Positions 1-7,356 of a stretch of 21,748 nucleotides of DNA are shown in pieces. Source of the stretch: Microcystis aeruginosa W13-11. Lineage in GTDB: Bacteria > Cyanobacteriota > Cyanobacteriia > Cyanobacteriales > Microcystaceae. Where the stretch lies: positions 1-21,748 of the forward strand of contig JAADBR010000062.1 of the NCBI GenBank assembly GCA_009995705.1, read 5' to 3'. The translations under genes and the position numbers were made by a program. The number at the start of each line of letters is the position of its first letter. Within the stretch, counting starts at the first letter, position 1. Below the pieces are notes generated by a model. That model saw only the letters and a list, made by a program, of their open reading frames with translations, was not told the origin of the DNA and made no database searches.

Positions 1-112
1 AAGCTGTATCCTTAACAAAGGAACAATCAAACTAGGAGCCGTGTGAGGTGAAAGTCTCATGCACGGTTCTGAATGGGAGGGGAGGTCGGTAACGACCTTC
101 TCGACCCCTAAT
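1..112 (+). mobile_element. Group II intron, 3' end (domains V and VI), cut by window edge
   Basis: Bases 36-69 form a canonical 34-nt domain V. The outer stem is 36-43 with 62-69 and carries the AGC catalytic triad at 37-39. There is a two-base bulge at 60-61, an inner stem 44-49 with 54-59, and a GAAA tetraloop at 50-53. Bases 75-107 fold as domain VI with a GUAA loop (89-92). An unpaired A at 104 lies 8 bases before the proposed 3' splice site, as expected for the branch-point adenosine. The intron should end in AT at 111-112. The 5' part and any reverse transcriptase ORF lie left of the window. The structure is seen directly; that the intron still splices is inference. Confidence 0.9.
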
Positions 113-691
113 CGCCGTGCTGAGGAAGCTAGATTAGAAAGCGAGCGCCGTGCTGAGGAAATTCAGAACTATCGTGCTGAAACAGCACGCATCCTCGCTG
201 AAGCCAAATTAGAACACGAGCGCACCATAGCAGAACTGAAGCATACAGTAGAACAAACCAACCGTGCGGTAAATAGCCTGACTACGCGATGGGGACGCTT
301 TGTGGAAGAATTAGTCCAACCGGCGGTTTTGCGATTGTTTCAGGAAAAAGGTATTGATATTAAAGAAATTTATCCCCGCGCTAGGGTTAAACGTCAAGGT
401 ATTGCGATGGAAATTGATGTCCTTGCCGTTGATGATACGGATGTTGTTTTGGTGGAATGTAAATCACGACTATCGAAAGATGATGTGGATGAATTTTTAG
501 AAAAACTAACTCGCTTTAAAATTGCTTTTCCCCATTACAAAAACTATCAAGCTTACGGTGCAGTCGCTGGTATTGAAATTGACGAAGGTATAGATCGTTA
601 TGCTTATAATAAAGGATTATTTGTGATTAAACCTTCTGGGGATACAGTGGAGATTATTAATGATGAAAACTTTCGACCGAGGACTTGGTAA
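113..691 (+). CDS. 3' exon of coiled-coil PD-(D/E)XK nuclease-like protein, interrupted by the intron
   Basis: This is the downstream exon (192 codons) of a gene split by the group II intron; the 5' exon is outside the window. The first ~60 residues are a charged coiled coil built on an 11-residue repeat, with the 15-base string CGCCGTGCTGAGGAA at 113-127 and again at 146-160. A restriction-fold core follows: EIDVLAVDD then VLVECKS, the D...(E)xK signature of PD-(D/E)XK enzymes. It resembles the many cyanobacterial DUF3782-type proteins with a long coil before a nuclease-like domain, whose role is unknown. An ATG at 59 is in frame but lies in intron domain V, so it is probably not the natural start. 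If splicing occurs the reading frame would be restored; otherwise the gene is broken. Confidence 0.8.
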   Translation, partial: RRAEEARLESERRAEEIQNYRAETARILAEAKLEHERTIAELKHTVEQTNRAVNSLTTRWGRFVEELVQPAVLRLFQEKGIDIKEIYPRARVKRQGIAMEIDVLAVDDTDVVLVECKSRLSKDDVDEFLEKLTRFKIAFPHYKNYQAYGAVAGIEIDEGIDRYAYNKGLFVIKPSGDTVEIINDENFRPRTW

Positions 692-1005
692 GGTAGTACA
701 GGTATCTTGTCTTACGGCTATCTACAAATTAATTACACCCAGCTAATTAACTTGATTTTCGTCCGTTCATAGTAGTGAAAATGCGATGAATTGATTCAAT
801 CTTTCATAAAACCATAAATTTATGCCATAATGACCGAATATGGTGTCGGGAGCTTTTTGGCTGTGATCGGTAAACGGTAATCAGTGAACTGAAAACTCAC
901 ATCCGATCAGTGATCACTGATAAGCTATACTGGGGAAATTGCGCTAACAGCAGGGTTGCTGCTGCCTGTCGTCAAATTGTCTCTAGTCAAATTGAGGAAT
1001 TAACT
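692..1005 (+). other. Leader region upstream of infA
   Basis: No gene is seen. The stretch holds a perfect 16-base palindrome (906-921), a possible -10 box TATACT at 926-931 without a convincing -35, a hairpin CAGCAG-GGTTG-CTGCTG at 948-964, and the 9-mer GTCAAATTG twice (971-979 and 986-994) just before the infA ribosome binding site. Together these look like the promoter and 5' leader of infA, partly built from a repeat. None has been matched to a known regulator. Confidence 0.4.
906..921. repeat. Perfect 16-bp palindrome ATCAGTGATCACTGAT
   Basis: The sequence equals its own reverse complement. Its half-sites resemble the ACTGAT heptamer repeats found before rpoA (2514-2548), so it is more likely part of this genome's dispersed repeat family than a dedicated operator. 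It lies just upstream of the putative infA -10 box (926-931), so an effect on infA transcription is possible. Confidence 0.6.
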
Positions 1006-1236
1006 TTGTCTAAACAAGATCTAATTGAAATGGAAGGAACCGTCACCGAATCTTTGCCCAACGCCATGTTTAGGGTGGATTTAGATAACGGTTTCAACGT
1101 CTTAGCTCACATATCCGGCAAAATCCGCCGTAATTATATCAAAATCCTCCCCGGAGACCGAGTCAAAGTGGAACTCACACCCTACGACCTAACCAAAGGC
1201 AGAATTACCTATCGCCTGAAAAATCAAAAAAAATAG
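1006..1236 (+). CDS. infA: Translation initiation factor IF-1
   Basis: IF-1 is a single OB-fold protein that binds the 30S A site during initiation. The protein is 76 residues, the usual length, and reads [16 protein letters not shown]...[15 protein letters not shown], nearly the family consensus. I chose TTG at 1006 because GAGGA at 994-998 lies 7 bases upstream and because the family begins M-S/A-K-Q-D. An in-frame GTG at 910 would add 32 residues that look non-coding and overlap the leader hairpin. It heads the ribosomal cluster, 127 bases before rpmJ. The usual adk or secY neighbours are absent upstream, where the intron-split gene lies. Confidence 0.95.
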   Translation: MSKQDLIEMEGTVTESLPNAMFRVDLDNGFNVLAHISGKIRRNYIKILPGDRVKVELTPYDLTKGRITYRLKNQKK

Positions 1237-1300
1237 CGATAAATAGGGGCAGAGAAGCCAAAAAGCCTAATAAGCAGCCAAATTTATTTAAAAAAAATAG

Positions 1301-1330
1301 GTGACACGAGTAAAAGAAATCTGATATAAT
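1301..1330 (+). promoter_or_regulatory. Putative sigma-70 promoter for rpmJ and the ribosomal cluster
   Basis: A perfect -10 box TATAAT (1325-1330) is preceded by the extended -10 TG (1322-1323), and by a -35-like GTGACA (1301-1306) with an 18-base spacer. It lies 33 bases upstream of the rpmJ start, where an internal promoter of this cluster would be expected. No start site has been mapped. Confidence 0.65.
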
Positions 1331-1363
1331 AATAAGCTTGCAGTGTTGCCAAAATAGTTAGGC

Positions 1364-1477
1364 ATGAAAGTTAGAGCGTCTGTTAAAAAAATGTGCGAAA
1401 AGTGCCGCGTCATCCGTCGGCGCGGTCGAGTCATGGTAATTTGTTCCAACCCCAAACACAAGCAGAGACAAGGTTAA
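1364..1477 (+). CDS. rpmJ: 50S ribosomal protein L36 (zinc-binding form)
   Basis: L36 is the smallest 50S protein. The 37 codons give [14 protein letters not shown]...[17 protein letters not shown]. The zinc ligands are intact: C11, C14, C27 and H32, so this is the zinc-containing paralogue. Length and sequence match the family fully. It sits between infA and rpsM, the conserved order in cyanobacteria and chloroplasts. A purine-rich AGTTAGGC precedes the ATG, without a strong Shine-Dalgarno sequence. Confidence 0.97.
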   Translation: MKVRASVKKMCEKCRVIRRRGRVMVICSNPKHKQRQG

Positions 1478-1570
1478 ACCACCAAAGTCACTGTCTTGGG
1501 GCAGAGAATCGTTACCGTTAATTGTAGTCGTTTTTGGAAAAAAAATCGTTCATAGGGAGAAAAAAAAAGC

Positions 1571-1954
1571 GTGGCAAGGATAGCTGGTGTAGACCTACCT
1601 CGCGATAAGCGTGTGGAAATCGCCCTGACCTACCTCTACGGAGTGGGTCTATCGCGTTCCCAAGAAGTCTTATCCGCGACGGGTGTTAACCCTGACACTC
1701 GGGTCAAGGATCTCAGCGATGAAGACGTGGCGGCGCTACGGACTTATATCGAGACAAATTATCAAATCGAGGGGGATTTGAGACGCTGGGAGGCGATGAA
1801 CATCAAACGCCTCGCCGATATCGGCACCTATCGAGGTCGTCGGCATCGGCTAGGATTACCCGTGCGCGGGCAACGGACGCGAACCAATGCGCGGACCCGT
1901 CGCGGTCGTCGGGTGACAGTGGCAGGGAAGAAAAAAGCCCCCTCCAAGAAGTAA
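1571..1954 (+). CDS. rpsM: 30S ribosomal protein S13
   Basis: S13 sits in the head of the 30S subunit and contacts tRNA and the intersubunit bridges. The 127-residue product is full length. It starts [20 protein letters not shown] and ends in the basic tail with [13 protein letters not shown] and a lysine-rich terminus. The start is GTG at 1571; GGGAG at 1555-1559 lies 11 bases upstream across an A-run. It is 93 bases after rpmJ and 39 bases before rpsK, in one transcription unit. Confidence 0.97.
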   Translation: MARIAGVDLPRDKRVEIALTYLYGVGLSRSQEVLSATGVNPDTRVKDLSDEDVAALRTYIETNYQIEGDLRRWEAMNIKRLADIGTYRGRRHRLGLPVRGQRTRTNARTRRGRRVTVAGKKKAPSKK

Positions 1955-1993
1955 TTTTTTATTCATTGCGATATCCCCCAATCAAGAAAAACT

Positions 1994-2386
1994 ATGGCGC
2001 GACCAACCAAAAAAACCGGACCGAAAAAACAGAAGAAAAATATTCCTACCGGAGTCGCTCACATTCAATCGACCTTCAACAATACCATTGTCACGATCGC
2101 CGATACCAAAGGCGATGTGATCTCTTGGGCATCGGCGGGATCGAGTGGTTTTAAAGGAGCCAAAAAAGGAACCCCCTTCGCCGCCCAAACCGCCGCGGAT
2201 AACGCTGCCCGCCGAGCGATCGAACAGGGAATGCGTCAACTAGAAGTGATGGTTAGTGGCCCCGGGGCAGGACGGGAAACCGCAATCCGGGCCCTGCAAG
2301 GAGCAGGATTAGAAATCACCCTGATCCGGGACGTGACCCCCATCCCCCACAATGGTTGTCGTCCTCCCAAACGCCGGAGAGTGTAA
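1994..2386 (+). CDS. rpsK: 30S ribosomal protein S11
   Basis: S11 lies on the 30S platform near the decoding site. The 130-residue protein has the typical basic N-terminus, the core [15 protein letters not shown], the segment [17 protein letters not shown], and the hallmark C-terminus [18 protein letters not shown]. It starts with ATG at 1994 with only weak upstream AAGAAA, so coupling to rpsM translation is plausible. It is followed by an unusually long 179-base gap that contains tandem repeats before rpoA. Confidence 0.97.
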   Translation: MARPTKKTGPKKQKKNIPTGVAHIQSTFNNTIVTIADTKGDVISWASAGSSGFKGAKKGTPFAAQTAADNAARRAIEQGMRQLEVMVSGPGAGRETAIRALQGAGLEITLIRDVTPIPHNGCRPPKRRRV

Positions 2387-2513
2387 ACAGTGAACAGCTT
2401 TTTCAGGTGACAGGGATCTTGAGGCCAGCAGCCGTTAGCTTTGGGCGCATCAGCAGGAGAATCGGGTCGTCAAAGACCATCGGATCAAAAAACTGAACGC
2501 TGAAAGCTAGAGA

Positions 2514-2548
2514 AAACTGATAACTGATAACTGATAACTGATAACTGA
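2514..2548 (+). repeat. Heptamer tandem repeat (TAACTGA x4 plus one variant)
   Basis: Four perfect TAACTGA units (2521-2548) are preceded by a degenerate AAACTGA (2514-2520). They end a few bases before the rpoA Shine-Dalgarno sequence (2553-2559). Such short heptameric repeats (STRR type) are common in intergenic DNA of Microcystis and filamentous cyanobacteria. The preceding stretch 2430-2510 also looks repeat-derived, with an inverted TAGCTTT / AAAGCTA pair. Confidence 0.85.
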
Positions 2549-2565
2549 ACAAGGGAGGTCAATCG

Positions 2566-3507
2566 GTGGCGCAATTTCAAATCGAGTGTGTAGAAGCAAA
2601 AACTTACAAGAATCAGAGTCAGTACAGTAAATTTGTACTAGAGCCTCTAGAAAGAGGCCAGGGTACAACCGTAGGTAATGCCCTGAGACGGATTCTCATT
2701 TCCAATCTGGAAGGGGCGGCCGTGACGGCCCTGCGGATCGCGGGAGTCAATCACGAATTTGCCACCGTCGAGGGAGTACGCGAGGACGTGATGGAACTCA
2801 TGCTCAACATGAAAGAAATCATCCTGAAAAGCTACACCAATCAAACCCAGATCGGGCGTTTAGTGGCAACTGGACCGGCGACAGTAGTGGCGGCACAATT
2901 CGATTTACCCTCAGAAGTCGAGATAGTCGATCGCAATCAGTACGTCGCCACCCTGGCTGAAGGGGCCAAGCTAGAGATGGAATTTCGCGTGGAAAAAGGC
3001 AAAGGCTACCGGGCGATCGATCGCAGTAAAGAAGAAGCCACTTCGCTGGACTTTCTGCAAATCGACTCAATTTTTATGCCCGTAACCAAAGTCAACTACA
3101 GCGTCGAAGATATCCGTTCCGAAAGCGGTCAAGCTAGAGATCGTCTGCTCTTAGAAATTTGGACAAACGGGAGCATTAACCCCAAAGAAGCCCTTTCCCA
3201 AGCGGCCGATATGCTGGTTAATCTCTTTAACCCGCTCAAGGATCTCAACGCCCTCGAATCCTCCGGTAACTTTGACGACCAAGAGATCAACCAAGAAAAC
3301 CAAATTCCGATCGAGGAACTACAATTATCCGTGCGCGCCTACAATTGCCTGAAGCGAGCGCAGATCAACACCGTAGCCGACCTCCTCGATTACAGCCAAG
3401 AAGATCTCTTAGAAATCAAAAACTTTGGGCAGAAATCGGCTGAAGAAGTCATTGAAGCCCTACAAAAACGGTTAGGCATCACCCTACCCCAAGAAAAAAG
3501 CAAGTAA
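2566..3507 (+). CDS. rpoA: DNA-directed RNA polymerase alpha subunit
   Basis: Alpha dimerises to nucleate RNA polymerase assembly and contacts UP elements and activators. The protein has 313 residues, the cyanobacterial length. The N-terminal dimerisation domain covers about 1-230, with the signature VGNALRRILISNLEGAAV. The C-terminal domain covers about 245-313 (PIEELQLSVRAYNCLKRAQI and the helix-hairpin-helix KNFGQKSAEEVIEAL). It starts with GTG at 2566, with a strong GGGAGGT at 2553-2559. Heptamer repeats abut this binding site, so its leader may vary between strains. rplQ follows 21 bases downstream. Confidence 0.97.
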   Translation: MAQFQIECVEAKTYKNQSQYSKFVLEPLERGQGTTVGNALRRILISNLEGAAVTALRIAGVNHEFATVEGVREDVMELMLNMKEIILKSYTNQTQIGRLVATGPATVVAAQFDLPSEVEIVDRNQYVATLAEGAKLEMEFRVEKGKGYRAIDRSKEEATSLDFLQIDSIFMPVTKVNYSVEDIRSESGQARDRLLLEIWTNGSINPKEALSQAADMLVNLFNPLKDLNALESSGNFDDQEINQENQIPIEELQLSVRAYNCLKRAQINTVADLLDYSQEDLLEIKNFGQKSAEEVIEALQKRLGITLPQEKSK

Positions 3508-3528
3508 ACCCAATTCCAGGAAAATACC

Positions 3529-3879
3529 ATGAGACATCGGTGTAAAGTGCCTCAATTGGGTCTGCCGGCTGACCAAAGAAAGGCACTGCTGCGCAGCTTG
3601 GCTACCCAGCTAATTCGCCACGGTCAGATCACCACCACCCTAGCGAAAGCGAAAGCGGTGCGAGCAGAGGTAGACCACATTATCACCCTAGCTAAAGACG
3701 GTTCCCTGAGCGCCCGTCGCCAAGCCATGGGCTACATCTACGATAAACAACTGGTTCACGCCCTCTTTGAAGGCGCCCAGGCCCGTTATGGCAACCGTAA
3801 CGGCGGTTATACCCGGGTCGTGCGTACCCTGCGCCGTCGCGGGGATAATGCCCCCATGGCGATTATCGAACTGATGTAA
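3529..3879 (+). CDS. rplQ: 50S ribosomal protein L17
   Basis: L17 lines the exit-tunnel region of the 50S subunit. The 116-residue product is full length and begins [20 protein letters not shown], with the family motif [18 protein letters not shown], and ends [25 protein letters not shown] at 3518-3521 precedes the ATG. Its stop is 2 bases before the truA start, which implies translational coupling. Confidence 0.97.
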   Translation: MRHRCKVPQLGLPADQRKALLRSLATQLIRHGQITTTLAKAKAVRAEVDHIITLAKDGSLSARRQAMGYIYDKQLVHALFEGAQARYGNRNGGYTRVVRTLRRRGDNAPMAIIELM

Positions 3880-3881
3880 CG

Positions 3882-4736
3882 ATGACAGCTTGCCCCCAGT
3901 CGCGGATCGCCCTAGTTATCCAGTATGTGGGAACTAATTTCCACGGCTGGCAACGGCAACCCCATCACAGGAGCGTGCAGGAGGAAATCGAGAAGGCTCT
4001 GGCCGATATTCTCGGTCATGCCGTCACTCTGCACGGGGCCGGGCGTACCGATAGCGGTGTTCACGCCGCCGCCCAGGTTGCCCATTTCCAGCAGCAGAGT
4101 CCGATCCCACCTGCCCATTGGGCCAAGGTTCTCAATGCTCGGCTAGATGATGATATCGTCATTCGGGCCTCGGCTCAGGTTCCCGATCGCTGGCACGCCC
4201 GTTTCTCGGCCCTCTGGCGACGTTATCGTTACACCCTCTATACCGACCCCATCCCCAATCTCTTTGTTAGTCCCTTTAGTTGGCACTACTACCATCGTCC
4301 CCTCGATGCCGATGTGATGGCCAGGGCCCTGGATCCCCTATTGGGTAAGCACCATCTGGCCGCCTTTCACCGTGCCAACTCTAGTCGTGACCATTCTTGG
4401 GTAGAAGTGCAAGGGGTGGAATGCTACCGTCAAGGGCCGTTTGTACAGATGGAAATTCAAGCCAATGGCTTTTTGTACGGGATGGTGCGCCTATTGGTGG
4501 GAATGTTGGTGGAGGTGGGAACTGGTGAGCGATCGCTAGAAAACTTTACCGACATCTGGGTCAATCAGCGCCGAGAATTGGTCAAATACGCCGCACCAGC
4601 CAAAGGACTATGTTTACTGCGGGTGGGTTACGCTGATTTTCCCTTTGCCGATAGCGTCTGGTTCGAGACTCAGCCTCTTTATTATTTCCGAGCAGAGGGG
4701 ATAGGGACATGGGGGAATAGGGAGATAGGTAAATAG
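3882..4736 (+). CDS. truA: tRNA pseudouridine(38-40) synthase TruA
   Basis: TruA isomerises uridines 38-40 in tRNA anticodon stems. The catalytic block GAGRTDSGVHA is present with the conserved Asp, along with YVGTNFHGWQRQP near the N-terminus and NGFLYGMVRLLVG near the C-terminus. The ATG at 3882 follows the rplQ stop by 2 bases without its own Shine-Dalgarno sequence. The last ~15 codons, after PLYYF, are read through a G-rich tandem repeat (about 4693-4740). The tail EGIGTWGNREIGK is therefore probably not ancestral, although the catalytic domain is intact. The gene lies in the conserved rplQ-truA-rplM order of cyanobacteria. Confidence 0.95.
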   Translation: MTACPQSRIALVIQYVGTNFHGWQRQPHHRSVQEEIEKALADILGHAVTLHGAGRTDSGVHAAAQVAHFQQQSPIPPAHWAKVLNARLDDDIVIRASAQVPDRWHARFSALWRRYRYTLYTDPIPNLFVSPFSWHYYHRPLDADVMARALDPLLGKHHLAAFHRANSSRDHSWVEVQGVECYRQGPFVQMEIQANGFLYGMVRLLVGMLVEVGTGERSLENFTDIWVNQRRELVKYAAPAKGLCLLRVGYADFPFADSVWFETQPLYYFRAEGIGTWGNREIGK

Positions 4737-4740
4737 GGGA
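4693..4740 (+). repeat. G-rich heptamer-like repeat overlapping the truA 3' end
   Basis: The sequence contains successive variants of ATAGGGA (GGGATAGGGACATGGGGG, AATAGGGAGATAGG, AAATAGGGG), typical of Microcystis short tandem repeats. It encodes the last residues of TruA and runs into the intergenic region. A C-rich stretch follows at 4753-4780 (CCCTAACCCCCCAACACCC), which resembles in reverse the GTTAGGGTGTTGGG at 15442-15455. Confidence 0.65.
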
Positions 4741-4821
4741 GTTTCAACTAAAACCCTAACCCCCCAACACCCAGGTGGGCAATAAAAAAAATTAATTTTT
4801 GTAAACCAAGGCAAACTCACC

Positions 4822-5277
4822 ATGAACAAAACACCTCTACCAAACTTAGAGACTCTAGAGCAGAAATGGTACGTCATTGATGCGGCCGATCAGCGTCTAG
4901 GTCGTCTGGCCACCGAAATCGCTATGATTCTACGGGGCAAAAATAAAGCCACCTTCACCCCCCATCTGGATACGGGGGATTTTGTCATTGTTATTAACGC
5001 AGAAAAAGTGACGGTAACGGGCAAAAAACGCCAACAGAAAGTTTATCGCCGCGACTCCGGCAGACCAGGTGGTATGAAGGTAGAAAGCTTCGATAAACTG
5101 CAAAAACGCATTCCCGAACGGATTATCGAACACGCTGTTAAGGGAATGCTCCCGAAAAATAGCTTAGGTCGGAAATTGTTCACGAAACTGAAAGTTTATG
5201 CCGGTGCGGAACATCCCCATCAGGCACAACAACCGGAAGTTTTAGCGATTAATACGATTCCCGCAGGAGGAAATTAA
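4822..5277 (+). CDS. rplM: 50S ribosomal protein L13
   Basis: L13 is an early-assembly 50S protein. The 151-residue product has the family pattern: [19 protein letters not shown], the motif [17 protein letters not shown], and the C-terminal [20 protein letters not shown] with [16 protein letters not shown] at 4808-4811 lies 10 bases before the ATG. It is 85 bases from truA across the repeat-derived gap and 4 bases before rpsI. The rpsI binding site (AGGAGG, 5265-5270) lies inside its last codons, so the pair is coupled. Confidence 0.97.
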   Translation: MNKTPLPNLETLEQKWYVIDAADQRLGRLATEIAMILRGKNKATFTPHLDTGDFVIVINAEKVTVTGKKRQQKVYRRDSGRPGGMKVESFDKLQKRIPERIIEHAVKGMLPKNSLGRKLFTKLKVYAGAEHPHQAQQPEVLAINTIPAGGN

Positions 5278-5281
5278 GTCA

Positions 5282-5695
5282 ATGCAAGCCACGGACAGTA
5301 AAAATAAGGTAGTTTATTGGGGAACGGGACGACGCAAATCGGCGGTCGCTTCCGTGCGTCTCGTGCCGGGGACGGGGGCAATTACCGTTAACGGTCGCGA
5401 TGGAGAAACCCATTTTAACCGCATTCCCACCTATATTCAGACGATTAAGGCTCCTCTGGAGACTTTGGGACTGGAAAACGAGTATGATATCATCGTTAAG
5501 GCCGAGGGCGGTGGTTTGACCGGCCAAGCGGACGCGGTGAAATTAGGTGTCGCTAGAGCTTTATGTCAATTAGCACCAGAAAATCGTCCTCCCCTCAAGA
5601 GTGAAGGTTATCTGACTCGGGATCCCCGGGCGAAGGAACGGAAAAAATACGGTCTTCACAAAGCGCGTAAAGCGCCTCAATACTCGAAACGTTAG
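5282..5695 (+). CDS. rpsI: 30S ribosomal protein S9
   Basis: S9's C-terminal tail reaches the P-site tRNA anticodon loop. The 137-residue protein carries [19 protein letters not shown] near the start and ends with [20 protein letters not shown], the universal terminus with its final basic residues. AGGAGG at 5265-5270 within rplM serves as its Shine-Dalgarno sequence. It is followed 19 bases later by rpmE. Confidence 0.97.
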   Translation: MQATDSKNKVVYWGTGRRKSAVASVRLVPGTGAITVNGRDGETHFNRIPTYIQTIKAPLETLGLENEYDIIVKAEGGGLTGQADAVKLGVARALCQLAPENRPPLKSEGYLTRDPRAKERKKYGLHKARKAPQYSKR

Positions 5696-5714
5696 GTTAA
5701 TAGAGAGGTTTATT

Positions 5715-5948
5715 ATGCCGAAAAAAATTCATCCTACTTGGTATCCGGAAGCTAAGGTGATCTGTAATGGTGAAGTGGTGATGACGGTGGGTTCGACCAA
5801 ACCAGAAATTCATGTGGAGGTTTGGTCGGGTAATCATCCTTTTTATACGGGAACCCAGAAGATGATCGATACGGAAGGCCGGGTTGATCGCTTCTTGCGT
5901 AAGTACAAAATGGGCGATAAGTCAAGCAAAAAGGCCGATCAGAAATAA
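5715..5948 (+). CDS. rpmE: 50S ribosomal protein L31 (type without zinc CxxC motif)
   Basis: L31 bridges the 50S central protuberance and the 30S head. The 77-residue protein reads MPKKIHPTWYPEAKVICNGE, then STKPEIHVEVWSGNHPFYTG, and ends in a lysine-rich tail, matching cyanobacterial L31. Only one of the zinc-ligand cysteines (C17) is visible, so this is the zinc-independent form. AGAGG at 5704-5708 precedes the ATG by 6 bases. It is the last gene of the cluster; prfA, which often follows in cyanobacteria, is not here. Confidence 0.96.
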   Translation: MPKKIHPTWYPEAKVICNGEVVMTVGSTKPEIHVEVWSGNHPFYTGTQKMIDTEGRVDRFLRKYKMGDKSSKKADQK

Positions 5949-5969
5949 TTCTTTACTTTTGCCTTTTTG

Positions 5970-6002
5970 ACCCGGTGGGGAAATTTTCCCGCCGGGTTTT
6001 TT
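5970..6002 (+). terminator. Intrinsic terminator of the ribosomal cluster
   Basis: A 10-bp stem pairs ACCCGGTGGG (5970-5979) with CCCGCCGGGT (5988-5997), with one G-T pair and an 8-base loop. It runs directly into TTTTTT (5997-6002), 22 bases after the rpmE stop. It is a textbook Rho-independent terminator. Confidence 0.93.
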
Positions 6003-6445
6003 GCTATCTTGAGGCTGGTAGAGTCTTGCTCGCTCTTCTGGGACTTTCGGAAATCCCTGACCGAATCTAGATTTTGAAACCCTTGCTTGACAAGCGAACG
6101 CTAACTTTTTTTCTAATAAAAACTCAAATTTCGGGTTTCTGTTAGTTAGTAACGCAAGGCATCTAATTTAAGTGGACTGGTTGAACCAAGAATCCCTAAC
6201 ATGAGTGCGATGGGAGTGTCAACAACTCCACCCCCATCAGGATTATTATCTCTCTCAAAATTGGCTAATTCCCCGCTTAAAAGGGCCTTGTTGATCATAA
6301 ACCAGACATCGGTTCGCGCTGTAAAAAACCAGAGCTAACAACTTGGCAATCCCATTTTGTATAAACCTCACTTTTGTTTGGGTCTTAAATGAGATACATT
6401 ATAGGGGAATCTTAGCGACAAGTTGACGCAATTCCTGATTAACCT
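6003..6445. other. Gap without a clear gene; possible transposon remnant
   Basis: No full gene is seen. Around 6150-6222 one plus-strand frame reads ASNLSGLVEPRIP and continues open to about 6340. The DNA at 6189-6222 (AAGAATCCC ... GGGAGTGTCAA) resembles the right end of cyanobacterial IS200/IS605 elements, which carries a hairpin, although the stem here is largely decayed. The frame has no start codon near an RBS and is open for only about 60 codons. I see a relic of a TnpB-type element as the likeliest source, at low confidence. A promoter for the sulfotransferase should lie near 6390-6430, but none is convincing. Confidence 0.3.
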
Positions 6446-7267
6446 ATGACTATAGCCCTCGATCGCTTACCCCAATCTTGGCAGGGTTTAACCCATCGTT
6501 TAACTTATAAGTATTTTCAGGCACGCATTGATATACCCAAAGACCCCTATAAAATTCTCTTTCGTCCCCAACCCTATCAGGTTTTATTTATTCTTAGCCA
6601 TATGCGATCGGGTTCGTCTTTATTGACCCATATCCTCAATTCTAATCCTGAAATTATCGGTTTTGGCGAAACTCATCTGGTTTATGAGAGTGAACGGGAT
6701 TTTAAAACTTTAATGTTTAGACTCCACTGGCGTTTGAAAGATTTAAACATGAATCATAAATATATTTTAGATAAAGTTCTTCACGATGAGAAGTTTTTAG
6801 ATCATAGTTTTTTGCAATCTGATGCGGTTAAAACCATATTTTTACTACGAGAACCGAAGCGCACTTTAGCAAGTATTCTAGATATTAAACCCCATCACAA
6901 TGAGCAGCAAGCCCTGGGTTATTATACTGGTCGTTTAGCCACCTTAGAAAGTTATGCTCGCTTAATTAACAGTCAAGAAAAGAGTTTACTTATCACCCAC
7001 GATCAACTATTAAACCAAAGTCAATTGGTCTTTAATAGTTTACAAAGTCATCTCGATACTAAAATGGGATTTTCTGAAGAATATCGAGTTTTAAACACTA
7101 CTGGCATTCGTGGGCTAGGCGATGCTTCCGAGAATATCAGAGCGGGTAAAATTATTAAACAAGCCAGAAAATTAGATATAGAAATTTCCGACGATGTTTT
7201 AACCCAAGCCCAAAAAGCCTACGATCAATGCTACGAAACCCTCAGTCATTATTGTCGTTGTATCTAA
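6446..7267 (+). CDS. PAPS-dependent sulfotransferase-like protein
   Basis: The 273-residue protein has the two cofactor motifs of the sulfotransferase superfamily: the 5'-phosphosulfate loop ILSHMRSGSSLLTHIL (residues ~49-64) and the 3'-phosphate-binding FLLREPKRTLAS (~132-143). An acidic/aromatic stretch GFGETHLVY (~72-80) lies between them. It probably transfers sulfate from PAPS to a carbohydrate, lipid or small-molecule hydroxyl, but the acceptor cannot be read from the sequence. No signal peptide is visible, so a cytoplasmic enzyme is expected. It stands alone after the ribosomal terminator, with no glycan or natural-product genes beside it. The substrate is unassigned. Confidence 0.8.
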   Translation: MTIALDRLPQSWQGLTHRLTYKYFQARIDIPKDPYKILFRPQPYQVLFILSHMRSGSSLLTHILNSNPEIIGFGETHLVYESERDFKTLMFRLHWRLKDLNMNHKYILDKVLHDEKFLDHSFLQSDAVKTIFLLREPKRTLASILDIKPHHNEQQALGYYTGRLATLESYARLINSQEKSLLITHDQLLNQSQLVFNSLQSHLDTKMGFSEEYRVLNTTGIRGLGDASENIRAGKIIKQARKLDIEISDDVLTQAQKAYDQCYETLSHYCRCI

Positions 7268-7356
7268 GCTGAATTGGGGATGAGCAATGGCCTTGATTCT
7301 CTCCTCAGAGTCCAAAGAAAACCCCCCTAATTCAACTCTAATTTGAGCCAGTCTGA

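Noticed and set aside
59..112. ATG at 59 as the start of the nuclease-like gene
   Set aside because: It lies in domain V of the group II intron; the codons from 59 to 112 are intron RNA structure that happens to be in frame.
910..1005. GTG at 910 as infA start
   Set aside because: It would add 32 residues foreign to the IF-1 family and overlaps a palindrome and a leader hairpin; TTG 1006 has a proper ribosome binding site and gives the family length.
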